From contig NZ_CP180351.1 of assembly GCF_048006345.1 (NCBI RefSeq), positions 1,426,001 through 1,490,000 of the forward strand: a DNA stretch of 64,000 nucleotides. Reading direction: 5' to 3'. This DNA comes from Marivita sp030148515. GTDB lineage: Bacteria > Pseudomonadota > Alphaproteobacteria > Rhodobacterales > Rhodobacteraceae. Below the pieces are notes generated by a model. That model was not told where the DNA came from and ran no database searches. It saw only the letters and a list, made by a program, of their open reading frames with translations. Positions 26,165 through 35,076 of this stretch are shown in pieces. The first letter of the stretch is position 1. Each line of letters begins with the position of its first letter. The translations under genes and the position numbers were made by a program.

Positions 26165-27753
26165 AGGCCTTCGCGGAACTCTTTACCACCATCGACCAAA
26201 CCACCAAAACCAGCCTCAAGACGAAGGCATTAGCGTCCTTTTTCCAGACCGCCGACGAGTTTGACAGGCTCTGGACCATCGCGCTGTTTTCGGGCCGTCG
26301 CCCCAAACGTGCCGTGACCACCACCCAGCTGCGCGAATGGGCTGCCGAAGTCGGCGGCATCCCCCTCTGGCTGCTCGAGGAAAGCTATCCCATCGTTGGC
26401 GATCTGGCGGAAACCATCGCGCTCACGCTGCCCCCACCCAACCGGGACAGCGATCTGTCCCTGACACACTGGATCACCGAGTTAAAGTCGCTTGCCACGA
26501 TCGACATCGACCAGCGCAAAGCCCGTATCCTGGATGCGTGGGATCAGCTCGACCCGACCGAACGGTTCCTCTTCAACAAGCTGATCACCGGCGGGTTTCG
26601 GATCGGCGTCAGCCAGAAACTGATGACCCGCGCCTTGGCGCAAGCCACCGGACAGGACGAGTCCAGCCTTGCCCATCGCCTCATGGGCGCATGGACTCCA
26701 GAAACCACCACCTATCACGCCCTGATCGAGGCCGAGGATGTGGAAGCGGACGACAGCCGACCCTACCCGTTTTACCTAGCTTACCAACTCGAAGACGGCC
26801 CTGAGGCGCTCGGTGCGCCGGAGGACTGGCAGGCGGAATGGAAATGGGACGGGATCCGAGGACAGATCATCCTGCGAAACGGCGCACACCACGTCTGGTC
26901 ACGCGGTGAAGAGTTGATGACCGACCGCTTCCCGGAATTCGCCCGTCTGACCGATTTTTTACCAAGTGGTATAGTTCTGGATGGCGAGATCGTCGCGTGG
27001 GATGGCACCCAGCCCTTTCCCTTCAACACGTTGCAAGCCCGGATTGGCCGCAAGTCGGTGCCGAAAAAGCTGCTCGAGGACGCGCCGGTGATCCTTCTGG
27101 CCTATGACCTGCTCGAACACGAGGGCCAAGACCTGCGCGACCTGCCCTTGCAAGAGCGTCGTGCGCGGATGGATACGGTGCTGAACGATCTTCCCGACGA
27201 AGCCCCCATCCAAGCCGCGCCGCCTTTGCCCTTCGACACGTGGGATGCCCTCACTCAAACCCGCGCCACCGCCCGCGATCACCGCGCCGAAGGGCTGATG
27301 CTCAAACGCAAGGACAGCCCCTACCAGTCTGGCCGCAAGAAAGGCGATTGGTGGAAATGGAAGCTTGACCCTCTGACCGTGGATGCGGTGATGATCTATG
27401 CGCAGCAGGGCCACGGCCGCCGCGCCAACCTGTTCACCGATTTCACCTTCGCAGTCTGGGACGGCAATGATCTGGTGCCCTTCACCAAGGCCTATTCCGG
27501 CCTGACGGACGAGGAGTTCCGCCAAATCACCGCATGGGTCCGCAAGAACACCCAGCAGCGCTTCGGCCCCGTGCGCCAGGTCACCCCGCACCATGTGTTC
27601 GAGATCGCGTTTGAGGGAATCCACGCCTCGCCGCGCCACAAATCCGGTATCGCCCTGCGTTTCCCGCGCATGTCCCGCTGGCGGCACGACAAGCCGCTGC
27701 AAGAGGCCAACACACTCGACGATCTGAAAGAATTGCTGGAGACCTATGGATAA
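26161..27753 (+). CDS. ATP-dependent DNA ligase
   Basis: Predicted 530 residues from the ATG overlapping the esterase stop. An N-terminal ligase domain (~1-190) precedes the nucleotidyltransferase core with KWDG (Lys228 as adenylation site) and the late motif WWKWKLDPLTVDAVMIY, then an OB-fold. The length suits cis-acting ATP-dependent ligases of proteobacteria encoded with the MBL exonuclease. It has no LigD polymerase or nuclease domain. It overlaps the following amidohydrolase by 8 bp. Confidence 0.92.
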   Translation: MKAFAELFTTIDQTTKTSLKTKALASFFQTADEFDRLWTIALFSGRRPKRAVTTTQLREWAAEVGGIPLWLLEESYPIVGDLAETIALTLPPPNRDSDLSLTHWITELKSLATIDIDQRKARILDAWDQLDPTERFLFNKLITGGFRIGVSQKLMTRALAQATGQDESSLAHRLMGAWTPETTTYHALIEAEDVEADDSRPYPFYLAYQLEDGPEALGAPEDWQAEWKWDGIRGQIILRNGAHHVWSRGEELMTDRFPEFARLTDFLPSGIVLDGEIVAWDGTQPFPFNTLQARIGRKSVPKKLLEDAPVILLAYDLLEHEGQDLRDLPLQERRARMDTVLNDLPDEAPIQAAPPLPFDTWDALTQTRATARDHRAEGLMLKRKDSPYQSGRKKGDWWKWKLDPLTVDAVMIYAQQGHGRRANLFTDFTFAVWDGNDLVPFTKAYSGLTDEEFRQITAWVRKNTQQRFGPVRQVTPHHVFEIAFEGIHASPRHKSGIALRFPRMSRWRHDKPLQEANTLDDLKELLETYG

Positions 27754-28606
27754 GCCAACCGCCGCCGCACCACCGCTTACCATCACCCCGCCCAGCGCAC
27801 TGCTGCCCGAAGGCGCCTGCGACGCCCACGTGCATCTCATCGGGGATGATTTCGCACTCTGGGACGGTCGCGTGGAAAACCCACCGCCCGGCACGCTCGA
27901 CACATGGCTCGACCGCTACCGCACGCATCTCGGGCTGTTGGGCTGCACCCGCGGCGTCATCGTGCATTCCATTCTCTATGGCAGCGACAACAGCATCACG
28001 CTCGAGGCGACCCGCCGCATGGGAGACGGGTTCCGCGCCGTCTGCCTGATCTCGGACGACGCGACCGAGGCTGATATTCGCGCGCTGGCCGACCAGAACT
28101 GCAAGGCCGTGCGGCTCAACTATGTGCATGGCGGATTGCTCAGCTGGGACGGGATGAAACGCCTTGCGCCCATGCTCGCGGATTACGGATTTCATGTGGA
28201 AATGCTGGCCCACTCCCATCTGCACCTCTCAGAACTGGCCCCGCAAGTGCACTCGCTGCCCGTGCAGATCGTCTTCGACCATTGCGCCTGGCCTGACCCT
28301 GCATTGGGGATCACTGAAGGGCAGACAGCGCTGGAACACCTATTGGCCGAGGGTCATGCCTGGACCAAGTTGAGCGCCACCTACCGCCACACGCCAGAGC
28401 CGCAGACGCTGATCGAAAGACTGGCGCAGGCAAACCCAGACCGCATTCTCTGGGGCAGCGACTGGCCGCATCTCATGCTGAACGGTGTGCCGATGCCCGA
28501 TGCAGGCCAGCAACTCAACACGCTGCTCGACGCGATCCCCGATCAGACCACCCGACAGAAGCTCTTTACCGACAATCCAGCCACGCTCTACGGCTTTGCC
28601 CCTTGA
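27746..28606 (+). CDS. TIM-barrel amidohydrolase, 2-pyrone-4,6-dicarboxylate lactonase-like
   Basis: Predicted 286 residues. DAHVHL (26-31) gives the first metal histidines, VFDHCAWPD a central histidine and ILWGSDWPH the late aspartate of the amidohydrolase_2 family, in which LigI is the best-known member. It likely hydrolyses a cyclic ester or carboxylate. Its start lies inside the ligase gene, so it is cotranscribed; there is no aromatic degradation cluster nearby. Confidence 0.8.
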   Translation: MDKPTAAAPPLTITPPSALLPEGACDAHVHLIGDDFALWDGRVENPPPGTLDTWLDRYRTHLGLLGCTRGVIVHSILYGSDNSITLEATRRMGDGFRAVCLISDDATEADIRALADQNCKAVRLNYVHGGLLSWDGMKRLAPMLADYGFHVEMLAHSHLHLSELAPQVHSLPVQIVFDHCAWPDPALGITEGQTALEHLLAEGHAWTKLSATYRHTPEPQTLIERLAQANPDRILWGSDWPHLMLNGVPMPDAGQQLNTLLDAIPDQTTRQKLFTDNPATLYGFAP

Positions 28607-28660
28607 ACCTTTCGCCTGCACGGCACAGGTTCCAAGGCAACGAAGAACAGGAGACGACCC

Positions 28661-30481
28661 ATGCTGCGCACCCCTACACCGACCTATGACGCCAACGCCC
28701 AGAGCGGCAGCAAAAATCTGGGGGACCTGCCGGAGTGGGACCTGACAGACCTATACCCCTCGGATGACGCCGCTGAGTTGAAACGCGATCTCGACTGGCT
28801 TGAAGAGGCCTGCCGCAGCTTTGCCACCGATTACGAAGGCAAGCTGGCCGATCTGACGGCAGACGAATTCCTTACCGCGATCCACCGCCACGAGAAGATC
28901 GAGAACATCGCGGGCAGGATCATGTCTTACGCGGGTCTGCGCTACTACCAGCTCACCACCGACGCAAAGCGCGCGAAATTCCTGTCAGACCATCAGGAAA
29001 AGATCACCAACTACACAACACCGCTGGTGTTCTTCACGCTGGAGCTGAACCGGATCGACGATGCCACAGTAGACGCGCTGTTCGACGCCAATGCAGACCT
29101 CGCCCGCTACAAACCTGCGATCCGCCGCATCCGCGCGATGAAGCCGTACCAACTGTCCGACGAGATGGAGAAGTTCCTGCATGACATGGGCGTAGTCGGC
29201 GACGCGTGGGAGCGCCTCTTCGACGAGACCATCGCGGGCCTCGAGTTTGAAGTCGACGGCGAGCCGCTGAACATCGAAGGCACGCTGAACCTGCTCACCG
29301 AGCAGGACCGCAGCACACGCGAAGCCGCCGCGCGCGAACTGGCCGAGGTCTTTGCCGAAAACATCAAGATCTTCGCCCGCGTCCACAACACGCAGGCCAA
29401 GGAAAAAGAGGTCATGGACCGCTGGCGCGGCATGCCGACCGCGCAAACCGGGCGGCACCTTTCCAACGATGTCGAACCCGAAGTGGTCGAAGCCCTGCGC
29501 AACGCCGTGGTCGCCGCCTACCCCAAGCTCAGCCACCGCTATTACGAGCTCAAGCGCAAATGGCTGGGCCTCGACGTGATGCAGGTCTGGGACCGCAACG
29601 CGCCCTTGCCGATGGAAGCGACGCGCATCGTGAACTGGGACGAGGCGGAACAAACGGTGATGAACGCGTACTCGGAGTTCGACACCCGTATGGGCGAGAT
29701 CGCCAAGCCGTTCTTCACCAAGGGCTGGATCGACGCCGCTGTGAAGCCCGGCAAAGCCCCCGGTGCCTTTGCGCACCCCACGGTGACGGATGTGCACCCC
29801 TACGTGATGCTCAACTACCTTGGCAAACCGCGCGACGTGATGACCTTGGCCCACGAGCTTGGCCACGGCGTGCATCAGGTGCTGGCCGCCGAACAGGGCG
29901 AGATGCTCGCGTCGACGCCGCTGACCCTTGCCGAAACCGCCTCGGTCTTCGGCGAAATGCTCACCTTCCGCCGCATGCTCGACAACGCCAAGGACGATGC
30001 AGAAAAGAAAGTGCTGCTGGCGGGCAAGGTCGAGGACATGATCAACACAGTTGTGCGCCAGATCGCCTTCTACGATTTCGAATGCAAACTGCACGAGGCG
30101 CGCCGGGGCGGCGAACTGACGCCGGACGACATCAACGCGCTCTGGATGTCGGTGCAGGCCGAATCCCTCGGGCCGGCATTCGAGTTCATGGACGGGTACG
30201 AGACCTTCTGGGCCTATATCCCCCACTTCGTGCATTCGCCCTTCTATGTCTACGCCTATGCCTTTGGTGATGGCCTCGTGAACGCGCTTTACGCCGTCTA
30301 TGAGGAAAACCCCGACGGATTCCAGGACAAGTATTTCAACATGCTCAAGGCGGGGGGCTCGAAGCACCACAAGGAATTGCTGGCCCCGTTCGGACTGGAT
30401 GCGAGCGACCCGAAGTTTTGGGACAAGGGTCTGAGCATGATTTCGGGCTTCATCGACGAATTGGAGGCGATGGAGGGATGA
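28661..30481 (+). CDS. pepF: Oligoendopeptidase F (M3 family)
   Basis: Predicted 606 residues, cytoplasmic. HELGHGVHQ is the M3 zinc motif HExxH, with the downstream glutamate in TLAETASVFGEML. PepF cleaves short peptides inside the cell. A GGAG lies upstream of the ATG, and a perfect 19-bp inverted repeat follows the stop. Confidence 0.92.
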   Translation: MLRTPTPTYDANAQSGSKNLGDLPEWDLTDLYPSDDAAELKRDLDWLEEACRSFATDYEGKLADLTADEFLTAIHRHEKIENIAGRIMSYAGLRYYQLTTDAKRAKFLSDHQEKITNYTTPLVFFTLELNRIDDATVDALFDANADLARYKPAIRRIRAMKPYQLSDEMEKFLHDMGVVGDAWERLFDETIAGLEFEVDGEPLNIEGTLNLLTEQDRSTREAAARELAEVFAENIKIFARVHNTQAKEKEVMDRWRGMPTAQTGRHLSNDVEPEVVEALRNAVVAAYPKLSHRYYELKRKWLGLDVMQVWDRNAPLPMEATRIVNWDEAEQTVMNAYSEFDTRMGEIAKPFFTKGWIDAAVKPGKAPGAFAHPTVTDVHPYVMLNYLGKPRDVMTLAHELGHGVHQVLAAEQGEMLASTPLTLAETASVFGEMLTFRRMLDNAKDDAEKKVLLAGKVEDMINTVVRQIAFYDFECKLHEARRGGELTPDDINALWMSVQAESLGPAFEFMDGYETFWAYIPHFVHSPFYVYAYAFGDGLVNALYAVYEENPDGFQDKYFNMLKAGGSKHHKELLAPFGLDASDPKFWDKGLSMISGFIDELEAMEG

Positions 30482-30526
30482 CCCTCCGGTGACACGCTGT
30501 CGGCACCGTTTCGTGTGCGTATTTGG

Positions 30527-30573
30527 AAAAAGAAGAAGCAGGGGATGCGCACCGTCCCCTGCTTCTTCTTTTT
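30527..30573. terminator. Perfect 19-bp inverted repeat, probable bidirectional terminator
   Basis: The left arm AAAAAGAAGAAGCAGGGGA (30527-30545) and its exact complement (30555-30573) are separated by 9 bases. A-run on one side and T-run on the other suit both the pepF transcript and the convergent DksA-like gene. The arms match the tail motif of a repeat found elsewhere in the window. The rest of the 30482-30695 gap holds no gene. Confidence 0.8.
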
Positions 30574-30695
30574 GATGAATATGCAGGCCAAACGCAGGGT
30601 GTTAACCTTAACGTCTGGTGAATGCCGAAGGTCGATAAACGCGTCAATTCCGAGCCGAAGGCGAGACACCCTGCGCGGGCGTCAGTCCGCACATT

Positions 30696-30965
30696 TCACT
30701 TCAACTGGCTGTCCTTCGATCCCCGCCGGTTGATGCCGCCGCGTGCCTGATAGGCGCCGTCGCGTTCCTGCTGGCAGTCGATACACAGCTTGACGCCCGG
30801 AATGGCGATGCGGCGCTTTTCTGGGATCGGCTCTTCGCATTCCGCGCAATGGGTCAGGCTTTCCCCAACCGGAGCCTTGCGCGACTTCAATCGTGCCAGT
30901 TCATCATTGATCGACGCGTCGATCTGTTCCTGAACCGCACCATCCCGTGCCCAACCGCCTGCCAT
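30696..30965 (-). CDS. DksA/TraR family C4 zinc-finger protein
   Basis: Predicted 89 residues. MAGGWARDGAVQEQID is the typical opening of short DksA/TraR proteins, and CAEC ... CIDC forms a four-cysteine zinc finger (CxxC, 17 residues, CxxC). Such proteins may bind the secondary channel of RNA polymerase; short phage- and plasmid-like versions lack the long coiled-coil. The ATG at 30965 has GGAGCAGGA upstream. Confidence 0.87.
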   Translation of the reverse strand: MAGGWARDGAVQEQIDASINDELARLKSRKAPVGESLTHCAECEEPIPEKRRIAIPGVKLCIDCQQERDGAYQARGGINRRGSKDSQLK

Positions 30966-31084
30966 GTCCTGCTCCAAAAGCTATCGTCCGGAAAATATGG
31001 AAGTGCGGGAGCCGTCGCGCAAGACACTTGTCGACCAGCTGCACTCCCGCCATCCTACCCCAGATTATGCCGAAGGAGGCCTTG

Positions 31085-31705
31085 ATGCCGGATCACAACC
31101 TGGAACGCGCCTACAGTATCAAGGGGGCCTCAGACGCCAAGGCGCTTTATGACGATTGGGCCAGCAGCTATGACAGCAGCTTTGGCGAACGCCACGGCTA
31201 CATCGCCCCACGGGAGATCGCCCGAATCTTCAAGGACCTCTATGCTGGCACAGAGCCGGTGCTCGACATCGGCGCGGGAACCGGGCTTCTGGCGGAACAT
31301 CTCCGGGATTGCGCGGTGGACGGCATCGACATTTCGCAAGCCATGCTGGATCAGGCCGCTGCAAAAGGGCTGTATCGCAACCGTATCTGTGCGGATCTCA
31401 CGCAGACCCTTCCGATGGAAGATGAAAGCTATGGCGGGTTTGTCTCAAGCGGCACATTTACCCACGGGCATGTCGGTCCAGAGGTGTTTCCCGAACTCTT
31501 GCGCGTTGCCAAGCAAGGTGCGCTCTTTGTCTGCGGGGTGATCCCGCCCGTGTTTGACGGGTCGGGTTTCGGATCAAGGCTGGCGCTGATGGTGGCACAC
31601 AAGTTGATCACCATGGTCGATTTTCACGATATCCCGATCTACGAAAACGCAGACCATGATCACGCAAAGGATCGTGGGCTTGTCATGGTGTTCCGCAGGA
31701 TCTGA
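31085..31705 (+). CDS. Class I SAM-dependent methyltransferase
   Basis: Predicted 206 residues. VLDIGAGTGLL is motif I for SAM binding, followed by VDGIDISQAMLDQA and FVSSGTFTHGHVG. AAGGAGG sets the ATG at 31085; a longer frame upstream is not supported. The substrate is unknown. It is followed after 51 bp by a glutathione peroxidase gene. Confidence 0.85.
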   Translation: MPDHNLERAYSIKGASDAKALYDDWASSYDSSFGERHGYIAPREIARIFKDLYAGTEPVLDIGAGTGLLAEHLRDCAVDGIDISQAMLDQAAAKGLYRNRICADLTQTLPMEDESYGGFVSSGTFTHGHVGPEVFPELLRVAKQGALFVCGVIPPVFDGSGFGSRLALMVAHKLITMVDFHDIPIYENADHDHAKDRGLVMVFRRI

Positions 31706-31756
31706 GACTTTCCTTTGGCCGACAATCGCCTAACTCCCTTGGTAAGGAGAGATCAT

Positions 31757-32275
31757 ATGCGCCCGCTTCTATCAGCCATCCTCATCACCTGCGCGACGCT
31801 GGCGCAGGCTGCCATGTCCAGCTTTACCTTTCCGTCCATTGATGGCGGCGAGATCGACCTTGCGGCATGGCGCGGTCAGCCGGTGCTTGTGGTCAACACA
31901 GCGTCACGCTGCGGGTACACTCCGCAATATGACGGGCTTCAGGAGCTTTATGACACCTACCGGGACCGCGGGCTTGTCGTGCTGGCAATCCCGTCCAATG
32001 ATTTCCGGCAGGAACTGGCCAGCGACGAAGAGGTAAAGGATTTCTGCGAGGTGAATTTCGGCCTCGATTTTCCGATGACCACCATCACCTCGGTCCGGGG
32101 CGACAGTGCGCATCCGTTCTACAAATGGCTCGAAACCGAAACGGGATTTGCGCCAAGCTGGAACTTCAACAAAGTTCTGATCGCCCCAGATGGCAGCGTG
32201 GCCGCGACATTCGGATCGAACGCGCGGCCGATGTCCAGAACGGTGACCGATGCGATCACCGCTCTTCTGGACTGA
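31757..32275 (+). CDS. Glutathione peroxidase-like, probably periplasmic
   Basis: Predicted 172 residues from the ATG at 31757 with AAGGAG upstream. A signal peptide (LLSAILITCATLAQA) is followed by the GPx fold with NTASRCGYTPQYDGLQ (peroxidatic Cys), and WNFNKVLI. The canonical NQF loop reads NDF, so the usual catalytic Gln is not at its normal place. It should reduce hydroperoxides, probably with a thioredoxin-like donor. Confidence 0.85.
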   Translation: MRPLLSAILITCATLAQAAMSSFTFPSIDGGEIDLAAWRGQPVLVVNTASRCGYTPQYDGLQELYDTYRDRGLVVLAIPSNDFRQELASDEEVKDFCEVNFGLDFPMTTITSVRGDSAHPFYKWLETETGFAPSWNFNKVLIAPDGSVAATFGSNARPMSRTVTDAITALLD

Positions 32276-32512
32276 TCATGCCTGAAGGTACCCCCAGATC
32301 TGATCCTTGAGCGCTGCGCGCTGCTTTCGCATTTCGGTTTCGGCGAACTGATCCATCGGTTCCACGTTAGTTTCGGCCCTGTGCACGCTGCGATTGATGT
32401 CGTGATAGCTGTCGAACAGCTTGGCGAAATGGGCGTCGGACTGCTTGAGCGCGCTCATTTTATCGACATGCTCCGGGAATTCCTCGGCCAATTCGTGTGG
32501 GGTATGTGACAT
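32276..32512 (-). CDS. DUF465 (YdcH-like) small protein
   Basis: Predicted 78 residues, helical and charged, with HVDKMSALKQSDAHFAKLF and ETEMRKQRAALKDQIW typical of the DUF465/YdcH family. Function unknown. It is convergent with the GPx gene, their ends touching without a gap. Confidence 0.85.
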   Translation of the reverse strand: MSHTPHELAEEFPEHVDKMSALKQSDAHFAKLFDSYHDINRSVHRAETNVEPMDQFAETEMRKQRAALKDQIWGYLQA

Positions 32513-32593
32513 GGGTCCACTCCTCTCCTGATGTTTTCACCGTCAACATGTCAGAGAGGTGCATCTTTCACTTTGACCCGGATCAAACCGCGA

Positions 32594-33334
32594 TCAATTC
32601 CGCGCTTTTCTCCACCCGGCGGCGCGGGCTTCGTCCTCGGAGCAGAACCAGCGTTCGCCCTTGGTCGGTGAGATGCGGGTCTCGGAGTAATATTTCTGTC
32701 CGGGCACGTGATAGATACGTTCGCCTTTGCTCACACTGATATTGCCTTTGATCTTGCACTTGGGATTGAGGACGTTGGGCAGCCAGCTGCTTTTTGCCGG
32801 GGTGCCTCGGTTCACCGTCACAGTCTTTGCACCGGTCTCGGTTCGCGCCGTGACAGGTCGCGCCTGCGCCCGTTGCGCCGACCGAAACGCGGCGGGCGAC
32901 ATCACCCCCGTGGCATGCAGACCGCGCCCGTTCACGGCAGCGCCCTTTTCCGCGAGATCGTAGTCCATGCCGTATTGGCGATAGGCAAAGGCCAACCCTT
33001 CACGCACCAAGCGTTCGCCGACATCCTGCCCGTCGACGCTGCATTTGGCGACGGTCCGACCGTATTGGTCGGTATCGAGCGCGGTACACCGGGCGCTGCG
33101 CCCTTCATAAAGAGCGCGGGTTTCAGACCGGACCCAGTCGCCACAAGCCCAGGCTGGGCTGTTGGCATCGCCGCACATCTGATCGGTTTCCGGCGCGTCG
33201 ATGGCATGCAGGCGCACGGTGGTGCCGTCAATCTTGAACGTGTCGCCATCGACCACGCGAATGGTCCCATTCGGCCCAGCGGAGGCAGGCGTGGCGAGAA
33301 GAAGGGCGGCAGTAAGCAAAACGTATCTTAACAT
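32594..33334 (-). CDS. Secreted thermonuclease-like protein with C-terminal sunset domain
   Basis: Predicted 246 residues from the ATG at 33334, giving a clean signal peptide (MLRYVLLTAALLLATPASA). Residues ~20-140 are a staphylococcal-nuclease fold (IRVVDGDTFKIDG, RLHAIDAPE, DTDQYGRTVAKC). The last ~55 residues (CKIKGNISVSKGERIYHVPG, ERWFCSEDEARAAGWRKA) form the small cysteine-containing module called the sunset domain, often found on bacterial SNases. It probably degrades extracellular nucleic acid. Confidence 0.87.
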   Translation of the reverse strand: MLRYVLLTAALLLATPASAGPNGTIRVVDGDTFKIDGTTVRLHAIDAPETDQMCGDANSPAWACGDWVRSETRALYEGRSARCTALDTDQYGRTVAKCSVDGQDVGERLVREGLAFAYRQYGMDYDLAEKGAAVNGRGLHATGVMSPAAFRSAQRAQARPVTARTETGAKTVTVNRGTPAKSSWLPNVLNPKCKIKGNISVSKGERIYHVPGQKYYSETRISPTKGERWFCSEDEARAAGWRKARN

Positions 33335-33392
33335 TCCGTAAATATGTGCAGCCAAAAATGGCCAAACAATGGAATCCGTTAAGAAAGGTTAA

Positions 33393-34898
33393 TCATTCGC
33401 CGCGCGGGAAGCGTTGGTTTTCCTCAAGCACGTTCAGATCCATATGATTGCGCATGAACCGCTCGGATGCATCGCGCAGGGGTTGGTAGTCCCACGGGTA
33501 GTATCCGCCCTGCCGCAAAGCCTCGTAGACCACCCAGCGTTTGGCCTGTGACGCCCGCACCTCCGCATCGAACCGCGCCAGGTCCCATCGCGCCTCAGAC
33601 TTCGCCCGTAAGCTCTGCACCGTGCCCTGATGGTCGGGATGATCGGCCAGATTGGTCAATTCATGCGGATCAGCCTCCAGATCGAACAACTGATCGGGAT
33701 CAAGCGAGCAGCGATTGTACTTCCACTTGCCGTATCGCAGCGACACCAGCGGCGCATAAGACGCCTCGGCCGCGTATTCCATCGCCACCGGGCTTGTGCG
33801 TTCACCGCCCTGCCCCAGAGGTACCAGCGATTCCCCGGTCGTCCATGGCATGACCTCTTCCATGCTCACCCCCGCCAGAGCACAGAGCGTCGGGCAGACG
33901 TCGATCGTCGAGACCGGATCCGTCACCAGGCCCGCCGCCATCTCCGGGGCAGCGATCATTAGCGGCACCCGCGAGGCCCCGTCATAGAAACACATCTTGA
34001 ACCACAGACCCCGTTCGCCCAGCATATCGCCGTGATCCGACACAAAGAGGATGATCGCCTCCTGCCGCGTGTCTTCGAGCACCTGGAGGATCTCGCCGAT
34101 CTTGTCGTCCAGATAGGAGATATTGGCGAAATAGGCCCGACGAGACCGGCGGATGTCGTCCTCGGTGATGTCGAAATTGCGCCAGTCATTGGCGTCGAAA
34201 ATGCGCTTGGCATGCGGGTCATGGTCCTCATATGCCATCGCGGGCACCTCGGGCAGCAGGTGCTCGCAATCTTCGTAGAGATTCCAGTATTTCCGCCGCG
34301 CGACATAGGGGTCATGTGGATGGGTGAAGCTGACGGTCAGGCACCACGGGCGGTCGTCCTTGCCGCGCGACAGATCATAAAGCGCGAGCTTGGCCTGGTA
34401 GGCAACCTCGTCATCATATTCGAGCTGATTGGTGATCTCGGCCACCCCCGCGCCCGTGACCGAGCCCATGTTGTGATACCACCAGTCGATCCGCTCACCG
34501 GGTTTGCGGTAATCCGGCGTCCAGCCGAAATCGGCGGGGTATATGTCGGTGGTCAAGCGCGCCTCGAACCCGTGCAACTGGTCAGGCCCGACAAAGTGCA
34601 TCTTGCCGCTGAGCGCGGTGTAGTATCCCGCCCGCCGCAGGTGATGCGCATAGGTCGGAATCGAGGATGGGAATTCGGCCGCGTTGTCATAGACGCCGGT
34701 GGCCGAGGGCAATTGCCCCGACATGAAGGCCGCACGCCCCGGCGCGCAAAGCGGGCTTGCGGTATAGGCGTTCTGAAACCGGGTGGAGCGAGCCGCCAGT
34801 TTCTTGAGGTTGGGCGCATGCAGCCAATCGGCAGGACCATCGGGGAACAGCGTCCCGTTCAACTGGTCCACCATCAGAATCAGGATGTTCGGCTGCAT
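33393..34898 (-). CDS. betC: Choline-sulfatase
   Basis: Predicted 501 residues, no signal peptide. The sulfatase signature SPLCAPGRAAFMSGQ holds the cysteine to be turned into formylglycine (C-x-P-x-R), with NILILMVDQLN for metal binding and FVSDHGDMLGERG downstream. The C-terminal choline-sulfatase domain (RWVVYEALRQGGYYPWDYQP) supports betC, which releases choline from choline-O-sulfate for osmoprotection or sulfur supply. AAAGGGG precedes the ATG at 34898. No betA/betB are adjacent. Confidence 0.9.
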   Translation of the reverse strand: MQPNILILMVDQLNGTLFPDGPADWLHAPNLKKLAARSTRFQNAYTASPLCAPGRAAFMSGQLPSATGVYDNAAEFPSSIPTYAHHLRRAGYYTALSGKMHFVGPDQLHGFEARLTTDIYPADFGWTPDYRKPGERIDWWYHNMGSVTGAGVAEITNQLEYDDEVAYQAKLALYDLSRGKDDRPWCLTVSFTHPHDPYVARRKYWNLYEDCEHLLPEVPAMAYEDHDPHAKRIFDANDWRNFDITEDDIRRSRRAYFANISYLDDKIGEILQVLEDTRQEAIILFVSDHGDMLGERGLWFKMCFYDGASRVPLMIAAPEMAAGLVTDPVSTIDVCPTLCALAGVSMEEVMPWTTGESLVPLGQGGERTSPVAMEYAAEASYAPLVSLRYGKWKYNRCSLDPDQLFDLEADPHELTNLADHPDHQGTVQSLRAKSEARWDLARFDAEVRASQAKRWVVYEALRQGGYYPWDYQPLRDASERFMRNHMDLNVLEENQRFPRGE

Positions 34899-34968
34899 GA
34901 TCGCCCCTTTGCGCTGTTTGTTGCGCGACACTGGTGTGATGAGGCGATGGCGTCAATCCGGGCCGGGC

Positions 34969-35062
34969 GAAGATGCGTCAGCGCATCTTCCGTTTCCGTT
35001 GACGGAAACGTTTGAGGGGCCAGCCCCTCAAACTCCCCGGCATATTTGTAAAAAGAAGAAGA
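34969..35062 (+). repeat. Composite intergenic element: three perfect hairpins plus AT-rich tail
   Basis: In sequence: GAAGATGCG-TCAG-CGCATCTTC (34969-34990), CGTTTCCGT-TG-ACGGAAACG (34991-35010), TTTGAGGGGC-CA-GCCCCTCAAA (35011-35032), then CTCCCCGG and the tail CATATTTGTAAAAAGAAGAAG at 35041-35061. The same tail recurs at 30527-30590 and 61680-61705. Confidence 0.75.
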
Positions 35063-35076
35063 TCAGACCGAAGCGC

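Noticed and set aside
28985..30370. Long minus-strand open frame over pepF
   Set aside because: Mirror frame of a clear M3 peptidase gene; no ribosome binding site or motif.
30947..31084. N-terminal extension of the methyltransferase
   Set aside because: AAGGAGG lies directly before the ATG at 31085, and the extension overlaps the DksA-like start.
33378..33396. TTAA-N6-TTAA near the end of betC as a CtrA site
   Set aside because: The spacer is one base short of the CtrA consensus and it lies downstream of the gene.
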